A stretch of DNA of 64,000 bases from Drechmeria coniospora (Eukaryota > Ascomycota > Sordariomycetes > Hypocreales > Ophiocordycipitaceae): positions 806,001 to 870,000 of the forward strand of contig NC_054389.1 of assembly GCF_001625195.1 (NCBI RefSeq). The letters run 5' to 3'. Within the stretch, counting starts at the first letter, position 1. Every line of letters begins with the position of its first letter. Position numbers and translations under genes: made by a program. The notes under the pieces are model-generated. The model was not told the DNA's origin, made no database searches, and saw only the letters and a program-made list of their open reading frames with translations. This document shows, one piece after another, positions 44,025 to 56,330 of the stretch.

Positions 44025-44996
44025 GGTGGCGGAGGACGCGGGCGCGCGTGAGGAGGAGGGAGGAGGCGGCGGCGACGTGCGTGTTCGGACGGAGAGGTGG
44101 TGTGCAGGGAGGTTGAGGATGCGTACGGGTGCATGTGCGGGTGCGGTGCAATTATGTGCAATGTGGCACGCGTCGTGGTACGTGTTGATGACCGAAAGTC
44201 GAAGGAGGGACGACTCGAGGTTGTGCGGCACTAATTGAGGGGCAGCGAGGGGCGCCACACGGGGTGGCTTGTGGGTGGGTAAAGACGAGGACAAGTACCG
44301 GTACAAGGATGGCAGCGGCCCAAGGCACAAACACAGTGTGGTGGTATTATGACTTTGTTCTATTCTCTGTTCTATTCTCTGTTCTATTCTCTGTTCTATT
44401 CTCTGTTCTATTCTCTGTTCTATTCTCTGTTCTATTCTCTGTTCTATTCTCTGTTCTCTTGCCGGCCATGCCATAATATTAGATACCTTGTAATACCTAC
44501 CGGTGCCCAGTACTAGGTACTAGGTACTGGTAAGTGATGCACGTGAGTCTTGCCAGCGGACGGCGTGCATCACCTATTACTGAACACCGGCTTCCTCTGC
44601 CTGCAGGTACAACTACGTGGCATCGCGTGCGCACCGCCTGCTGGCCAGGGCAGGTATTATGCTCGGCGGGTGCCTCATCATTCTGCTCAGCGCCGTGCCG
44701 TGCTTGACGTTCCATTACGCGTACATGCCAGATGACGCAGTCGAGTTTGGGCATTTCTCCCGGCATCGACTCATCATTCTGACGGCAGTGCCGTGGGTTC
44801 CATTACGGTGAGCAATCTACATGCTGTACATTTAGCGTACGAAGGCTGATGACTCTGTCCAGGAGGGGGCCGTACTAACTGGTGCCTTTCATTACGGTGT
44901 CGATTCTGCATGAAGCACGGAGTAGAGCACGGAGCTGTCGACGGGCTCCTCATAATTCCGTCCAACATGTCCAGGTTTCATGTCCAGGTTTTCAAT
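44025..44996. promoter_or_regulatory. KAP114 upstream region
   Basis: The KAP114 promoter is expected here. It contains a 12-bp minisatellite (listed separately) about 330 bp upstream of the start and GGTACTAGGTACT-type words near 44510. No gene is supported between this and the repeat element. Confidence 0.55.
44357..44458. repeat. 12-bp minisatellite, about 8.5 copies
   Basis: Perfect tandem copies of GTTCTATTCTCT, CT-rich on the plus strand. All copies are identical, which indicates recent expansion or ongoing slippage. It sits about 330 bp upstream of the KAP114 ATG. Confidence 0.97.
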
Positions 44997-45126
44997 ACCG
45001 TGCAGGCTTACCGTGCAGGCTTTACCGTGCAGGCTTTACCATGCAGGTTTTTTACCGTGCAGGCTTTACCGCGTAGGCTTTACCGTGCAGGCTTTACCGC
45101 GTAGGCTTTACCGTGTAGGCTTTACC
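44997..45126. repeat. 14-bp tandem array abutting the inverted-repeat element
   Basis: Roughly eight copies of CGTGCAGGCTTTAC with variants CGCGTAGG and CATGCAGG. The last copy ends in TTTACC at 45121-45126, exactly where the inverted terminus of the element starts. Variation among copies is mostly C/T and G/A. Confidence 0.9.
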
Positions 45127-45489
45127 GGAGTATGCATCTCAGACGACCAAAGTTCGCGTACCTCAGTCGACCACACCAACGCTATAATAAGAAAAAACGG
45201 GTTACGGTATATAACCTTTTGCGTAAATACTTTTGGAAAATTAAAAGATACTTCCTAGGAACTACGGCTCGAACTCCAACTTACATCCAAAAAATAGACT
45301 GTATACCTAGAAATTATAGTGCTTAGGAAAATACAGGGTATCTATTGCGCTAGGAACTAACTGCTAATTACAGTACGTCCACTGCGCTGTAAATAACTTT
45401 AAGTTATAGTGCGTCCACTGCGCTGTAAACAACTTTAAGTTACAGTACGTCTACTATATTGCGAATTAGTTATCGCTTGGAATTAGTTC

Positions 45490-45860
45490 CAAACTACTTC
45501 CTGTGCGTTTTGGTAGAATCAATTCCGAACTACTTCGCTATACCTTATTGGAATTAATTCCGAACTACTTCGCCGTACCTTATTGGAATCGGTTCCAAAC
45601 TACTTCGCCGTACCTTATTGGAATCGGTTCCAAACTACTTCGCCGTACCTTATTGGAATTAATTCTAACTACTTTGTATGCGTTTTGGTAGAATTAATTC
45701 CGACTACTTCGCCGTACCTTATTGGAATCGGTTCCGAACTACTTCGCCGTGCCTTATTAAGATTAATTTCGAACTACTTTGCCTTATCTTATTGGAATTG
45801 GTTCCAAACTACTTTACTATACCTTATTGGAATTAATTCCAACCTACTTTGCAGTATCTT
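45490..45860. repeat. 35-bp tandem array, left copy (about 10 units)
   Basis: The unit is TTATTGGAATCGGTTCCAAA followed by CTACTTCGCCGTACC. Every unit carries an imperfect palindrome GGAATCGGTTCC or GGAATTAATTCC. Open frames through the array only mirror the 35-bp period and are not genes. Confidence 0.9.
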
Positions 45861-47189
45861 ATTAAAGTAAGAGATAGATCTAGTTCTATACCGCATTATT
45901 ATAGATTCCAGTAGTTATATACTCTTATATTGCGAATAAATTATATAGGTACGGTACCTGTTTTTGTACTTTCTTTAAGAAACGCTGCAAAAGGATTACA
46001 AGCTATTGCGCTAAGAGCTATTTATGGGTTGCTATAGTAAAGTTACTTGCGTAAACGCATTGTACGAATATATTGCTATTCTATTCCAAAACAATTCGCG
46101 TTACGTTTTAATATCGTTACGTTTATATTTCTATATACTTTTACAATTGTCGTACTGTTATCTCGTTACTAGTTTTACGTTAAATTTGCAATTAATCCGT
46201 CTATTATATTGTACAAAAAGCATTAAGGATATCTTCGGTACCTTAACGAGGGCTGCTACCTACTAGACGAAATAATACTATTGCTAAAGTTAAACGATTG
46301 AGGGGAGGTAATTTTGGTACCGGGAGAAGTTTTTTGTTACTACTAAAGCAATATCGGGATTTGCATTATAGTAAGAACTTTATTGGAATTAATTCGTATT
46401 GGATTTAAACTAACAACTACTTAATTCTAGAATACTCAGTTTAGCAGTATATCGGTATTAAAAAACTACTATAAACGTATGCATAAAGTCGATACGGAAG
46501 AGCAACAGCCCGGGTTAAATACCTATAAGTTCAATACAATCGTTAATAGTAAAATTATTCCTTGCTCTATATTTTGATACTAGTTGCTAATTAATTCAGG
46601 ATAGTACGCCGATTTGTCTACTGGTAATATACCGTAGTGGATACCGAGAAAGCCTACCAGAACGATAATACTAGTAACGGACAAGCGCCCCTCGATTCTC
46701 CAGTACAATAGTTTACAACAATACTAAAGCACTCCTCTATTAGGAAATAAAATACTAGGACGCAGAGCTACACGGGTAAATGCACAGTAAGCGCTACGAC
46801 TTTGCAATATTCATAGCGGCCCGGCTACAGTAAACTAAGTTATTGCAAACATAGAGTTGCTTGCAGTACGTATTGGAATTAATTTAAATATATATCTAAG
46901 TAATACTAATTGCCTTGCTAGGAACTACCTATAAGTACGGCTGTACGGGATAAGGTACGTAGATATTCTAAATACGTCTCGAATTAGTTCTAGACTCGTT
47001 TACTAATTGTATATAGACGGCCATAAGGCCGTTGTTTAAACTAATTCGTCGAATACTAGCATTATCTCCTATTGCGCTAGTATCGTCCTCGCCCTACCCC
47101 CCCCCTAGAACTCCTCCGCAACCGGTAGTAGATCCGCAATAGGTAGTAGATTTACTATTTCCTTCGTTAAGCTCGGTATACGAAAATCT

Positions 47190-47580
47190 CAAGCCCGAAG
47201 ACAATATAGACATAGATTAGGTATAATATTATATTGTATTTTAAGCGAGGTTGGAATTAATTCTAGTTTATTGCTAACGAACTTATAGGATAATAGTATT
47301 GAAATTGGTAACGAAAGTCTTAAGCCCGAAGCTGAAATGGATATAGATAAGGTATAATATTATATCGTATTCTAAGCGAGGTTGGAATTAATTCTAGTTT
47401 ATTACTAACGAACTTATAGGATAATAGTAATAAAATTAGTAACGAAAGTCTCAAGCCCAAAGCCAATATGGATATAGATAAGGTATAATATTATATTGTA
47501 TTTTGAGTAAGGTTGGAATTAATTCTGGTTTATTGCTAACGAACTTATAGGATAATAGTAATAAAATTAGTAATAATAAC
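47190..47580. repeat. 131-bp direct repeat, three copies
   Basis: TTGGAATTAATTCT recurs at 47251, 47382 and 47513, each followed by GTTTATT..CTAACGAACTTATAGG and preceded by GATATAGATAAGGTATAAT. The right arm holds about one copy (56330-56480), so the left arm expanded. Confidence 0.85.
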
Positions 47581-47599
47581 GCTACCGATAAGATACAAA

Positions 47600-47816
47600 G
47601 CAAAACAAGAGAGTCCAGTAAGTTAAGCAACAATACGTCCGAGGATAAGGCTAGGCAGATTATAGAAAAAAAGGCTAGAAAGTAAGTATAGAAGGAGAAA
47701 AGAACCTAAAGAAAGGCAATAAAGAAGGCCAAGAAGAAAGTACAAAATAAGGCAAAAGTACAAAAAAAAGCAGTAAGGAGGGCCAGGAAGGTAAAGAAAA
47801 GGGCTACTGCCTTATA
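47600..47816 (+). pseudogene. Lys/Arg-rich coding relic in left arm
   Basis: In one frame the DNA reads NNTSEDKARQIIEKKARK and then a run of Lys, Arg and Ala codons, broken by stops that could come from CAG/CAA-to-TAG/TAA changes. A matching relic lies in inverted orientation in the right arm (about 56110-56330). A basic helical tail of this kind is common at the end of transposases, but I cannot identify the protein. Confidence 0.35.
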
Positions 47817-48202
47817 GGTAGGTAATATATAGAACCTAAAACTAGTTTAAAACTAATTTAAGCTAGTAAGCTAATAAACTCTTAGCAGGAAGATAATTAC
47901 AATTATCAATCCGCCTCTAATATTCGTACTATAATAACTAATTTAGATACGAGCTTGTCTAGGAGTTCCTCCTTTAGTGCAACGAAGACATATCGGCTAA
48001 CTGTACGCCCTAAAGGAGAGGTATGTTTTGAATCTAAATAAATCTAAAGTCATTCCGTATATATAACTAACGGATTAATAGGGCAAAAGTTCTTAGATAA
48101 GACCTAGCACTATAGTGCTAAAGTAGATCCTAACGCATTACGAATTAGTTTAGTTCCACCTCCACTATATTTAATCGAACTTTAATTACTAACAATATAT
48201 AG

Positions 48203-48406
48203 GAGACGGATAAGTCCTACTATAATAGGCTTTTTTCTAGCCTACTATTTAAGTTTATCCTAAAGCTAGAGGCTCCTCTAAATAAGGCGGGCAATAGATA
48301 TAATACAAAGGAAATATGCAAAATGTTATTAACGCCGGACGATATAGATTTCCGCGCCGGTAAATATAAATGCGCGTATTGCAAAGTAGTAAGCGGACGT
48401 AAGTAA
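48203..48406 (+). pseudogene. 67-codon reading-frame relic, left arm
   Basis: An uninterrupted 67-codon stretch ending in TAA follows a TAG. It begins ETDKSYYNRLFSSLLFKF, continues with APLNKAGNRYN and TPDDIDFRAGKYKCAYCK, and contains a CxxC pair. The right arm has a stretch of exactly the same length and register at 55189-55392. Family not recognised. Confidence 0.45.
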
Positions 48407-48849
48407 TTTGGAATTAATTCTGCATATCTTTTAAGTTAGTACTAATATATTTACAGGCTACTATTTATTGCGACAATATGCTTATAACTGTTATATTTAG
48501 TCGAACTTCTACTTAACGTTAGAATGGGACTACCGTAACGGTTAAGGACGGAGGATAGAGACTAAGGGGTTTTATTGTATAAGTATTACGATATAGTGGT
48601 CCAAATAGATATAGTATTTCAATTGGACGTAATATTTTAACCGGAATTAATAATCTCACGAAACAATAACGTATTTATAGTAAAAGTTTTCGAGATTTTA
48701 AAGCAATATCTCCTCTCGAGTTGCCCCTAGATACCTTATACTCTCTCTTTTATTAGCCGTACTGCGATTCTAGCTTTAAACGAACCAACGACAAGACCGT
48801 TACTAAGACATAGTATTACTGTAATAGCTATACTATAACCTATATTATA

Positions 48850-50000
48850 TACTACAAATTAATTCCAAGTTACAGTACGTATACCGTACTGCATATTAAT
48901 ACTAGCGAATTTCCGAAATACAGTATATTGCATTGCAAATGGATTCCAAACTACAGTACGTACGCCGTACTGTAGTATATTCCAAATTACAGTGCATTGT
49001 ATTGCGAATTAATTCCAAGTTACAGTACGCACCGTACTATAGTGTAATGGTGGAATGCATTCCGAATTAATTCCAAACTGCAGCGCATACCGTACTATAG
49101 TATAATTTTGGAATGCATTCCGAATTAATTCCAAGTTACAGCACGCACGCTATACTACAGTATATTTCCAAATTATAGCGCATTGCACTATAAATCAATT
49201 CTAAGTTACAGTACGCACGCTGCACTACAGTATATTTCCAAATTACAGCGCATTGCTTTACAAATCAATTCCAAGTTACAGCGCATATACCGCACTATAG
49301 TATATTTCCAAATTACAGCGCATTGCACTACGAATTAATTCCAAGTTACAGCGCGTATACCGCACTATAGTATATTTCCAAATTACAGCGCATTGCACTA
49401 CGAATTAATTCCAAGTTATAGCGCGCACGCCGTACTACAGTATATTTCCAAATTACAGCGCATTGCACTACGAATTAATTCTAAGTTACAGCGCGCACGC
49501 CGTACTACAGTATATTTCTAAATTACAGTGCATTACTTTACAAATTAATTCCAAGTTACAGCACATATACCGTACTATAGTATATTTCTAAATTACAGCG
49601 TATTGCACTACGAATTAATTCCAAGTTACAGCGCGCATACCGCACTACAGTATATTTCCAAATTACAGCGCATTGCACTACGAATTAATTCCAAGTTACA
49701 ACGCGTACGCCGTACTACAGTATATTTCCAAATTACAGTATATTGCATTACGAATCAATTCTAAGTTACAGCGCGTACGCCGTACTACAGTATATTTCCA
49801 AATTACAGTACATTGCTTTCGAATTAATTCTAAGTTATAGCGCATACACTATACTACAGTATATTTCCAAATTATAGCGTATTGCACTACAAATCAATTC
49901 TAAGTTACAGCGCGTACGCCGTACTATAGTATATTTCCAAATTACAGCGCATTGCATTACAAATCAATTCCAAGTTACAGTACGCATACAGTACTACAAA
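48850..50000. repeat. 70-bp minisatellite, about 15 copies
   Basis: The unit begins AATTCCAAGTTACAGCGC and contains ACTACAGTATATTTCC and CAAATTACAGCGCATTGC. Units start near 49131, 49201, 49271, 49341, 49411, 49481, 49551, 49621, 49691, 49761, 49830, 49900 and 49970, with degenerate ones before. Copies differ mostly by C/T and G/A. The array occurs only beside the left arm. Confidence 0.93.
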
Positions 50001-50059
50001 TTAATTCCATACTATATTTCGAATTAGTTCTAAACTACAGTACATACAGCGCAATATAT

Positions 50060-53000
50060 ATTATTCCGAATTACAGTTAGTACGTTATACTCCAAATTAA
50101 TTTATTATACCTCTCTAAAATAAAATACCTAAAGATATTGCTAAGAATAAATTATTCTCTTCTAAATTATTAATTCTAGCTAATCGACTACGTAATAAAT
50201 TAGAATTATTACAATAAACGATTGACTGGCTTTAATTGCATAAGGACCGAGAGTAAGTTAAAGTTTAAAATAAAGAGAAAAACCGTTTATAATTACTTTT
50301 AGAATCCGTTAAGATTCGATTTGTACTCCTGGCTTATCTTTATATTTACCGAACCTCTTGCTTTTTTACTATTATATATTAGTATAATTTCCGATATAGA
50401 TTTTTTATTTACATACTATTTTGAATTGTCTTATAATAGAACCTTCCAGTTAAGGAAGTATTGCAAAAGTTATTACCAATCCTATATTGCTTAAATCCAA
50501 AATAGGATACAATTTAGTTCCAGTTATATTCGGTAGACCTAAGTAAGTAAAGTAAGTAAAAGAAGTAAATAAAGTACTTTAAACGTAAAGATAACTTACG
50601 ATTTAATATACTTTAGTAGTAATATATACCTCTTACTCTATCGATAGGAAATCTTATGCAAAACCTCTACTCTATTAGTATTTCTTGGAAACTTTTCCTA
50701 ATTACTAAGTGCAATTTTACTATAAAACCGATTTAGGCTAGATCGAATTATAGAACGTTTCTTGTATCTTACCTAATATCGAATAGAAGTAACCTTTATA
50801 CTTTCGTTAGATTTAGTTTCGAATTAATTCTATATATAACTTACCTTTAAGTTTATCTGCAATTAAGAGGTATATTTCTTTTAATTTAGCGTATAGCAAG
50901 CTTATTATCTTTTCAAAAAGGGACCCTAAGCCCTATAGTTTATACTTAGGTAATTATCGTTTAATACCGCGCTAAAAGTAAACTTAGCAAAACCGAACCG
51001 ATCGTTAAGTATACTAGTCCCAAAAGCGTTTTTTAGGGTTAATACTATATAGATATAAGCTAAATCCTAAAATATTAGTACTAAAGATCTAATATATAAA
51101 TATATATACCTTACCTTGTAAGTATTTAATTTCCTGGTCTATAATAATACTAATTAATCCAGTACTATATAGATACTTTTATATAATTAAGATATAATAG
51201 TTATTATATATAATAGAAAATACCTTTTGAAATATAAATACAAAAAGCTCCTCGGTCTCCGTATTTATATAAATATAAATAAGTAGAATAACTAAATATA
51301 TATTAGCTTATTGTATTGCTTTCGAACGAATTTATACTTACTATTTCTAGTAGTTAGGTATTTCTAACCCTAAATAGCCTCGACTTCTTTATTTCCTAAG
51401 ATATATTTATAATTTATATTAATCTTAAGTATTTTTAGGCTTGGCCTTATAAAAAGCTTTACTTACTCTTAAAGAAAGCAAATAACAATAAAAATATTAC
51501 TATTACAATCTATAAATTGGATATACTAAACGATTAGTAGTATACTTATATACTAGGAATATACTTACTTTATTTAGGTTATATATTTTATTCTTTTACT
51601 TTATAAATACTACTAATTTTAATAAACCTATTGGATAGTGTAATATTTTGTACTTCCTTAGGATCGATTGAATAACATTATAGTTCGATAAGCTTATATA
51701 GATTTAGCTTAATGTCTTACTCTTATAGGTTGCATAAAGCTCTTATATACTTAGTAAGGAAAGAAAAGGAACTATATAGAGATAAGTATAGGGTATAGGG
51801 AAAGGGAAAGTAAAATATACATAATATATTTTAAGGTTGGTTTATTTTCTATAGTAATTAAACGATATCTTCTGCAATTACTAATAGTATTTTTACTGGG
51901 GGTAGAGGCGGATGCAAATAGATTCCGTAGCTAATAAGAATAACCAATAGAATTAAATTATTAATTAGTATAAGGAATACTATTTTAATACTATAATTCC
52001 GATAGATAAGGGGAGATTAGCTAAAAATATAATCGAATGCTTTTAGTACTTAGTGTTTATTGTATATAGTTTTAGTAAGTATACTTACTATAGAATTAGT
52101 TTCGTTATAAATTATAGTAAAACTTAGAGTAGGTCTCTATATATTTAATATCTTTACCGCATAGAGTTATATAAATATCGGAATAAAATAGCTAGAAATT
52201 AGGGCTATACTATTTAAAAAAGAAAGAACTTAGCAACCGATTTTCTAATAGAGTATATCGAGAAGGAGGCGGATATATACTATAGTAATAGTATATAAAG
52301 GAACCTCCTATATTAGCCTATATTATTAGTAATATATAGCTAGAGGAAGATAGGATATATATACAGAATCGGTTGTAAATCTTAGTATTAGTTAATAAGT
52401 ACCTTTAGAAGAAAGGCAGGCTTTATTTATATTAAAGACTTTTTTAATTATACGTACTTAGTTAAGAAAATAATTAGTTATATAATAGTATAGAACGAAT
52501 TGTTTAGGTTATACCTAATAGCCTAAGTACGACGAATATCTAGGCGGGTAAGAAGGGATATACGTAATACTGCTCTTTCCTCCTCTATTTTAGCCGTTAA
52601 TTCTTAGTAATGCTACCTATTTGGAAGGAACTAGTATGCTTTCCTACTAGTATAATTGTATATTACCCGTATATATAGTCGATAGTTAAATAAGGTAGTT
52701 AAGCTTTGTTTCTAAGGATATTATGTCTTTAAGCTGTACTAAATCTAAGGTATTTTAGTATAAGGTATTAATTAAGATTAAAAACCTCTTATATTATGCT
52801 TTAATTTATTATTTGTAAGATTAGAAATACTACTAGTAGGAATAATATATACTATACTATTCGGACTTATTGTTAGGTATTTAGGAATATATAGAGAGTG
52901 GATAATTGTTTTAGTATAGAGTGCATTCTGTCGACTTAAAGATAATAAGATAAGTAGTAATAGCTATAGCTATACTGGCTCTTGGGGGGGGTCTTAGGGG

Positions 53001-54940
53001 GGCTCTTAGGGGGTAGGTAGAACTAAGTAAGTTCTAAATTGCTAGACGAAATATTTATTAAGGATATCTTTAGAAGTTCTTGGAAAGGTAAATTTAGATT
53101 TAAAACTAGGGAACAAAGCTATATTCGAAATCGTTTCCTAAAGTATAGCAATAGAGAAAACAAGGAATAAAAGTAAAGTAAATATTATTATATAATAATA
53201 TTAGTACTAAATCCGTTTATAAGGAAGAAACATATATAGATATAGAAGTATATTATATATACTCTATAATATATATAGTTTGTTTTGCAAACTGGGTTGG
53301 AATTAATTCCTAACCGGTTTCTATTTTAGTTAGAATGCAATTTTATAATTAATATAATAAAGAATAAGATATAGAAATAAAGAGTATATATAAGAAAAGG
53401 AAAGTTATTAAAGATAACGAGAAAAGGAAAGTTATTAAAGATAGGACAGACTAGGCTACTTAAGAGTTATAAAAAGAAGATATTTATAACTATATTTACT
53501 ACTATAATAGTAGTAATAATATCTTTTTACTATTCTTTAAAAATCTAGCTATTATATATTATAAAATAAAGATATTCTATACTATACTAAAAGGGATTTT
53601 AAAATCGTTTCTATATAGTGCAATATAAATTATACTTTAACTTTAGTGGATATAACTGCTTCTTTTCTTTATACTAGCAATATATACCCTTTATACTAGC
53701 AACTTCCTTTATCCTTTAGTATAAGATTTTGCTATTCTTTGTTTACGGAACCTAAAGTAGCTTCCTTTTTACTCTATAAGGTAGTAAGGGTATTATTAGA
53801 GTAGGAATCTCGGGTAAGGGTTATTGGATCGGAATCTTAATAATTAAAGAAGGTTATAAAGGTATTAGTATAGAATCTTCTGTAAGCTTAAACTTATTAG
53901 TATATATAGCAGATAGCTAGAAGTAGACTTACTTATAGAAGGAACTATTTATACTACTTAGCAGTATCGAGCTACCGTTTAAGTAGGGGGTAACCTATTG
54001 GATTCTAGTATATATTAATATTGTATTGTAAAAGATATTTTTTTAAATTCTGTATTAAACTAAAGGGCGTATAAAAGGTATAAGAAATACTATCTATACT
54101 TTGGAAGTAATAGTACTTCTCGCCTAGGAAAAGTAAAAGTTTTCCCTAGGATAATATATTAGTAATAGATAAAGATATAAAGAACGTTACCTATATTAAT
54201 TACTTTATACTTAGGAAGAGGATTTATTTGGAAATCTACCTAAAGATACGCTTAGTATCCTAGTAAACTTTTATAATTAAATATTATAAAGAGATAGATT
54301 AAGCTAACGTTAGCAATAGCTAATGCCTAGCTAAAGTAGTATATAAGGACTACCTTTAACGTTATATATATTGTTTGTATTCTGGAATTTAAAATCTCTA
54401 TAGTATAAGTAATCCATAAATGCTTAGGTATTTAATGTCTTACTGGTAGTACTAGTTACTATACGCTATATTCTATAATAATATTTATACAATATATCTT
54501 TAATCTTAGGTACGAATATTAATCTACTACCCTAGAGTAATTAATTATATAGAATATACTTATATACTTAAATACTCTATATTTACATAGATATATATAA
54601 AAAAAAATAGTACCCTACTGTAGAAAAAAACGTTACTAAACGTAATACCCAACTTAATGTATTATATATATATATATATATATATACTATGCCCTGAAGT
54701 ATTTAAGTACTATAGTAATATATTTTCTTGCCTTGGAGTATTTAGCAAAATATATTAAATATCTTGTATAGTATCGGAATGTTTTATGGAATAAACTTAA
54801 ATAAGACATAATGTATTGCAACCTCGTTCTTTACCAGTATAGCTGGAATTAATTTAGAACTAGTTTCAGTCTGGTCCATAACGTAATTGTATATTACTGC
54901 CAAAGAATACTTAATATTGTTACTAGATATAACGCAATAA
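50060..54940. other. AT-rich loop of the element, no surviving gene
   Basis: Nearly 5 kb of very AT-rich DNA with dense stops in all frames. A (TA)n run lies at about 54662-54688 and a G-run cluster at about 52985-53020. Some stretches (about 51990-52300) read like a degraded protein if TAA/TAG are taken as mutated CAA/CAG, but no family could be named. The palindrome GGAATTAATTCC recurs, for example at 53302. Confidence 0.6.
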
Positions 54941-55188
54941 TTTTATAACAATCTTAAAATATATTGTCCGATTAAAACTTTATATTTACTTAAACTACTA
55001 TATCGTAGTACTTATACAATAAAACTCCCTAATCTTAATCCTTCTAGTTTAACGGTACGACCCGCTGCCGTTCTAGCAATAAGTAGAAGTTTATCTAAAT
55101 ATAACAGCCATTCGAAAATTATTGCGTTGGGCAGTAACCTATAAATATATTAAAACTAACTCGAAATACGCATAGAACCAATTCCAAT

Positions 55189-55392
55189 CTACTTACATCC
55201 GCCTGCTACTTTGCAGTATGTATATTTGTACTTGCTAGTACGGAAATCTATGTCGTTAGGTATCGATAACAATTTGCGCATTGCTTTTGAGTTATACCTA
55301 TTGCCTGCCTTATTTAGAGGAGCTTCTTGTTTTGGTAGGAACTTAAATAGTAGGCTGGAAAACAGTCTATTGCAGTAGGACTTATCCGTCTC
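55189..55392 (-). pseudogene. 67-codon reading-frame relic, right arm
   Basis: Partner of 48203-48406. It reads ETDKSYCNRLFSSLLFKFLP and includes APLNKAGNRYN, DIDFRTSKYK and YCKVAGGC, ending in TAG. About 70 percent of residues agree by eye, with no indel between the copies. That both remain open while neighbouring sequence is full of stops is notable. Confidence 0.45.
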
Positions 55393-56109
55393 CTACGTAT
55401 CATTAGTAATTAAAGTTCGAATAAATATAGCGGAGTTAGAACTAAACTAATTCGCAATGCGTTAGGATCTCCTTCCGTACTATAGGTACTATAGTACTAG
55501 ATATTATCTAAGAACTTTCGCCCTATTAATCCGTAAGTTATACGTACGGAATAATTTTGGATTTATTTGCATTCGAAACATACCTCTCCTTTAGTGCTTA
55601 TAGTAGGGTTATATAATTCGGCTTGCTTTTTGGTAAGCGGTATTTGCATATGCTGTTATTTTTGCGGGTTATTACTCTAAGTAACTAATTTAAATACTAT
55701 TTATTGCGTACCTAGGAAACAGACTTATCTTATCTCTTCCTCTTATTTATCCGTATTGTCTATATTATCGTTCCGCTAGTAGGCTTATTATCAATCTGCG
55801 TATATAATTATAAGTAAAATAGATATATAGTATAATGGAATTAGTATGGAATTAATTCCAGAAGTAACCTACTTTATTTTTAGCTATTGCGGCGGTAGAC
55901 TCTATCTTAAAGGCAATACGGGTAGGAGTTACAGTAGAGGAGCTTATAGTAGAGGAGCTACTTATAGACGAGCTAGAGTCCGAATTGGCCGTCGTATTGT
56001 AAAAGTTGGAGTTAGATAGACAATTACAATTATCCTTTTAGTAAGAGTTTATTAGCTTACCGACCTAAATTGGTTTAAAAGCGGTTCCAAAACAATAATA
56101 CTAGTTCTG

Positions 56110-56330
56110 TACTTTTACGTACCTATAAGGCAGCGGCCCTTATTAGTGCTTTATTCTGGGCATTTGCCTTACTTAGTGCCCTAATCTTCGACTTTGTTAC
56201 TGCTTTTCTTCGGGCGCCTTCTACCCTTTGTATATTTTGTTTCCCCTTCCTTTTTGCAATTTATCTATACTTATCCTCGGATATAGTATTGCTTAACTCG
56301 TTCGACTTACTTAACTTGCTTTGTATCTTA
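56110..56330 (-). pseudogene. Lys/Arg/Ala-rich coding relic in right arm
   Basis: On the minus strand one frame reads SNELSNTISEDKYR, then basic and Ala codons, broken by a few stops. It matches the left-arm relic at 47600-47816. Protein identity unknown. Confidence 0.35.

Larger units (their letters stand above)
45127..48640 (+). repeat. left inverted arm of the 14.8-kb element
   Basis: Matches the reverse complement of about 54940-59940 in order. Matched landmarks include the first 350 bases, a 35-bp repeat array, GCTATTGCGCTAAGAGCT near 46004, the AT-rich coding-like piece at 48203-48406, and TTTTATTGTATAAGTA near 48572. The match fades past about 48640. The inner boundary is approximate. 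Confidence 0.8.

Noticed and set aside
48850..50000. CRISPR-like array because of regular 70-bp spacing
   Set aside because: The whole unit repeats, with no unique spacers, and the organism is a eukaryote; it is a minisatellite.
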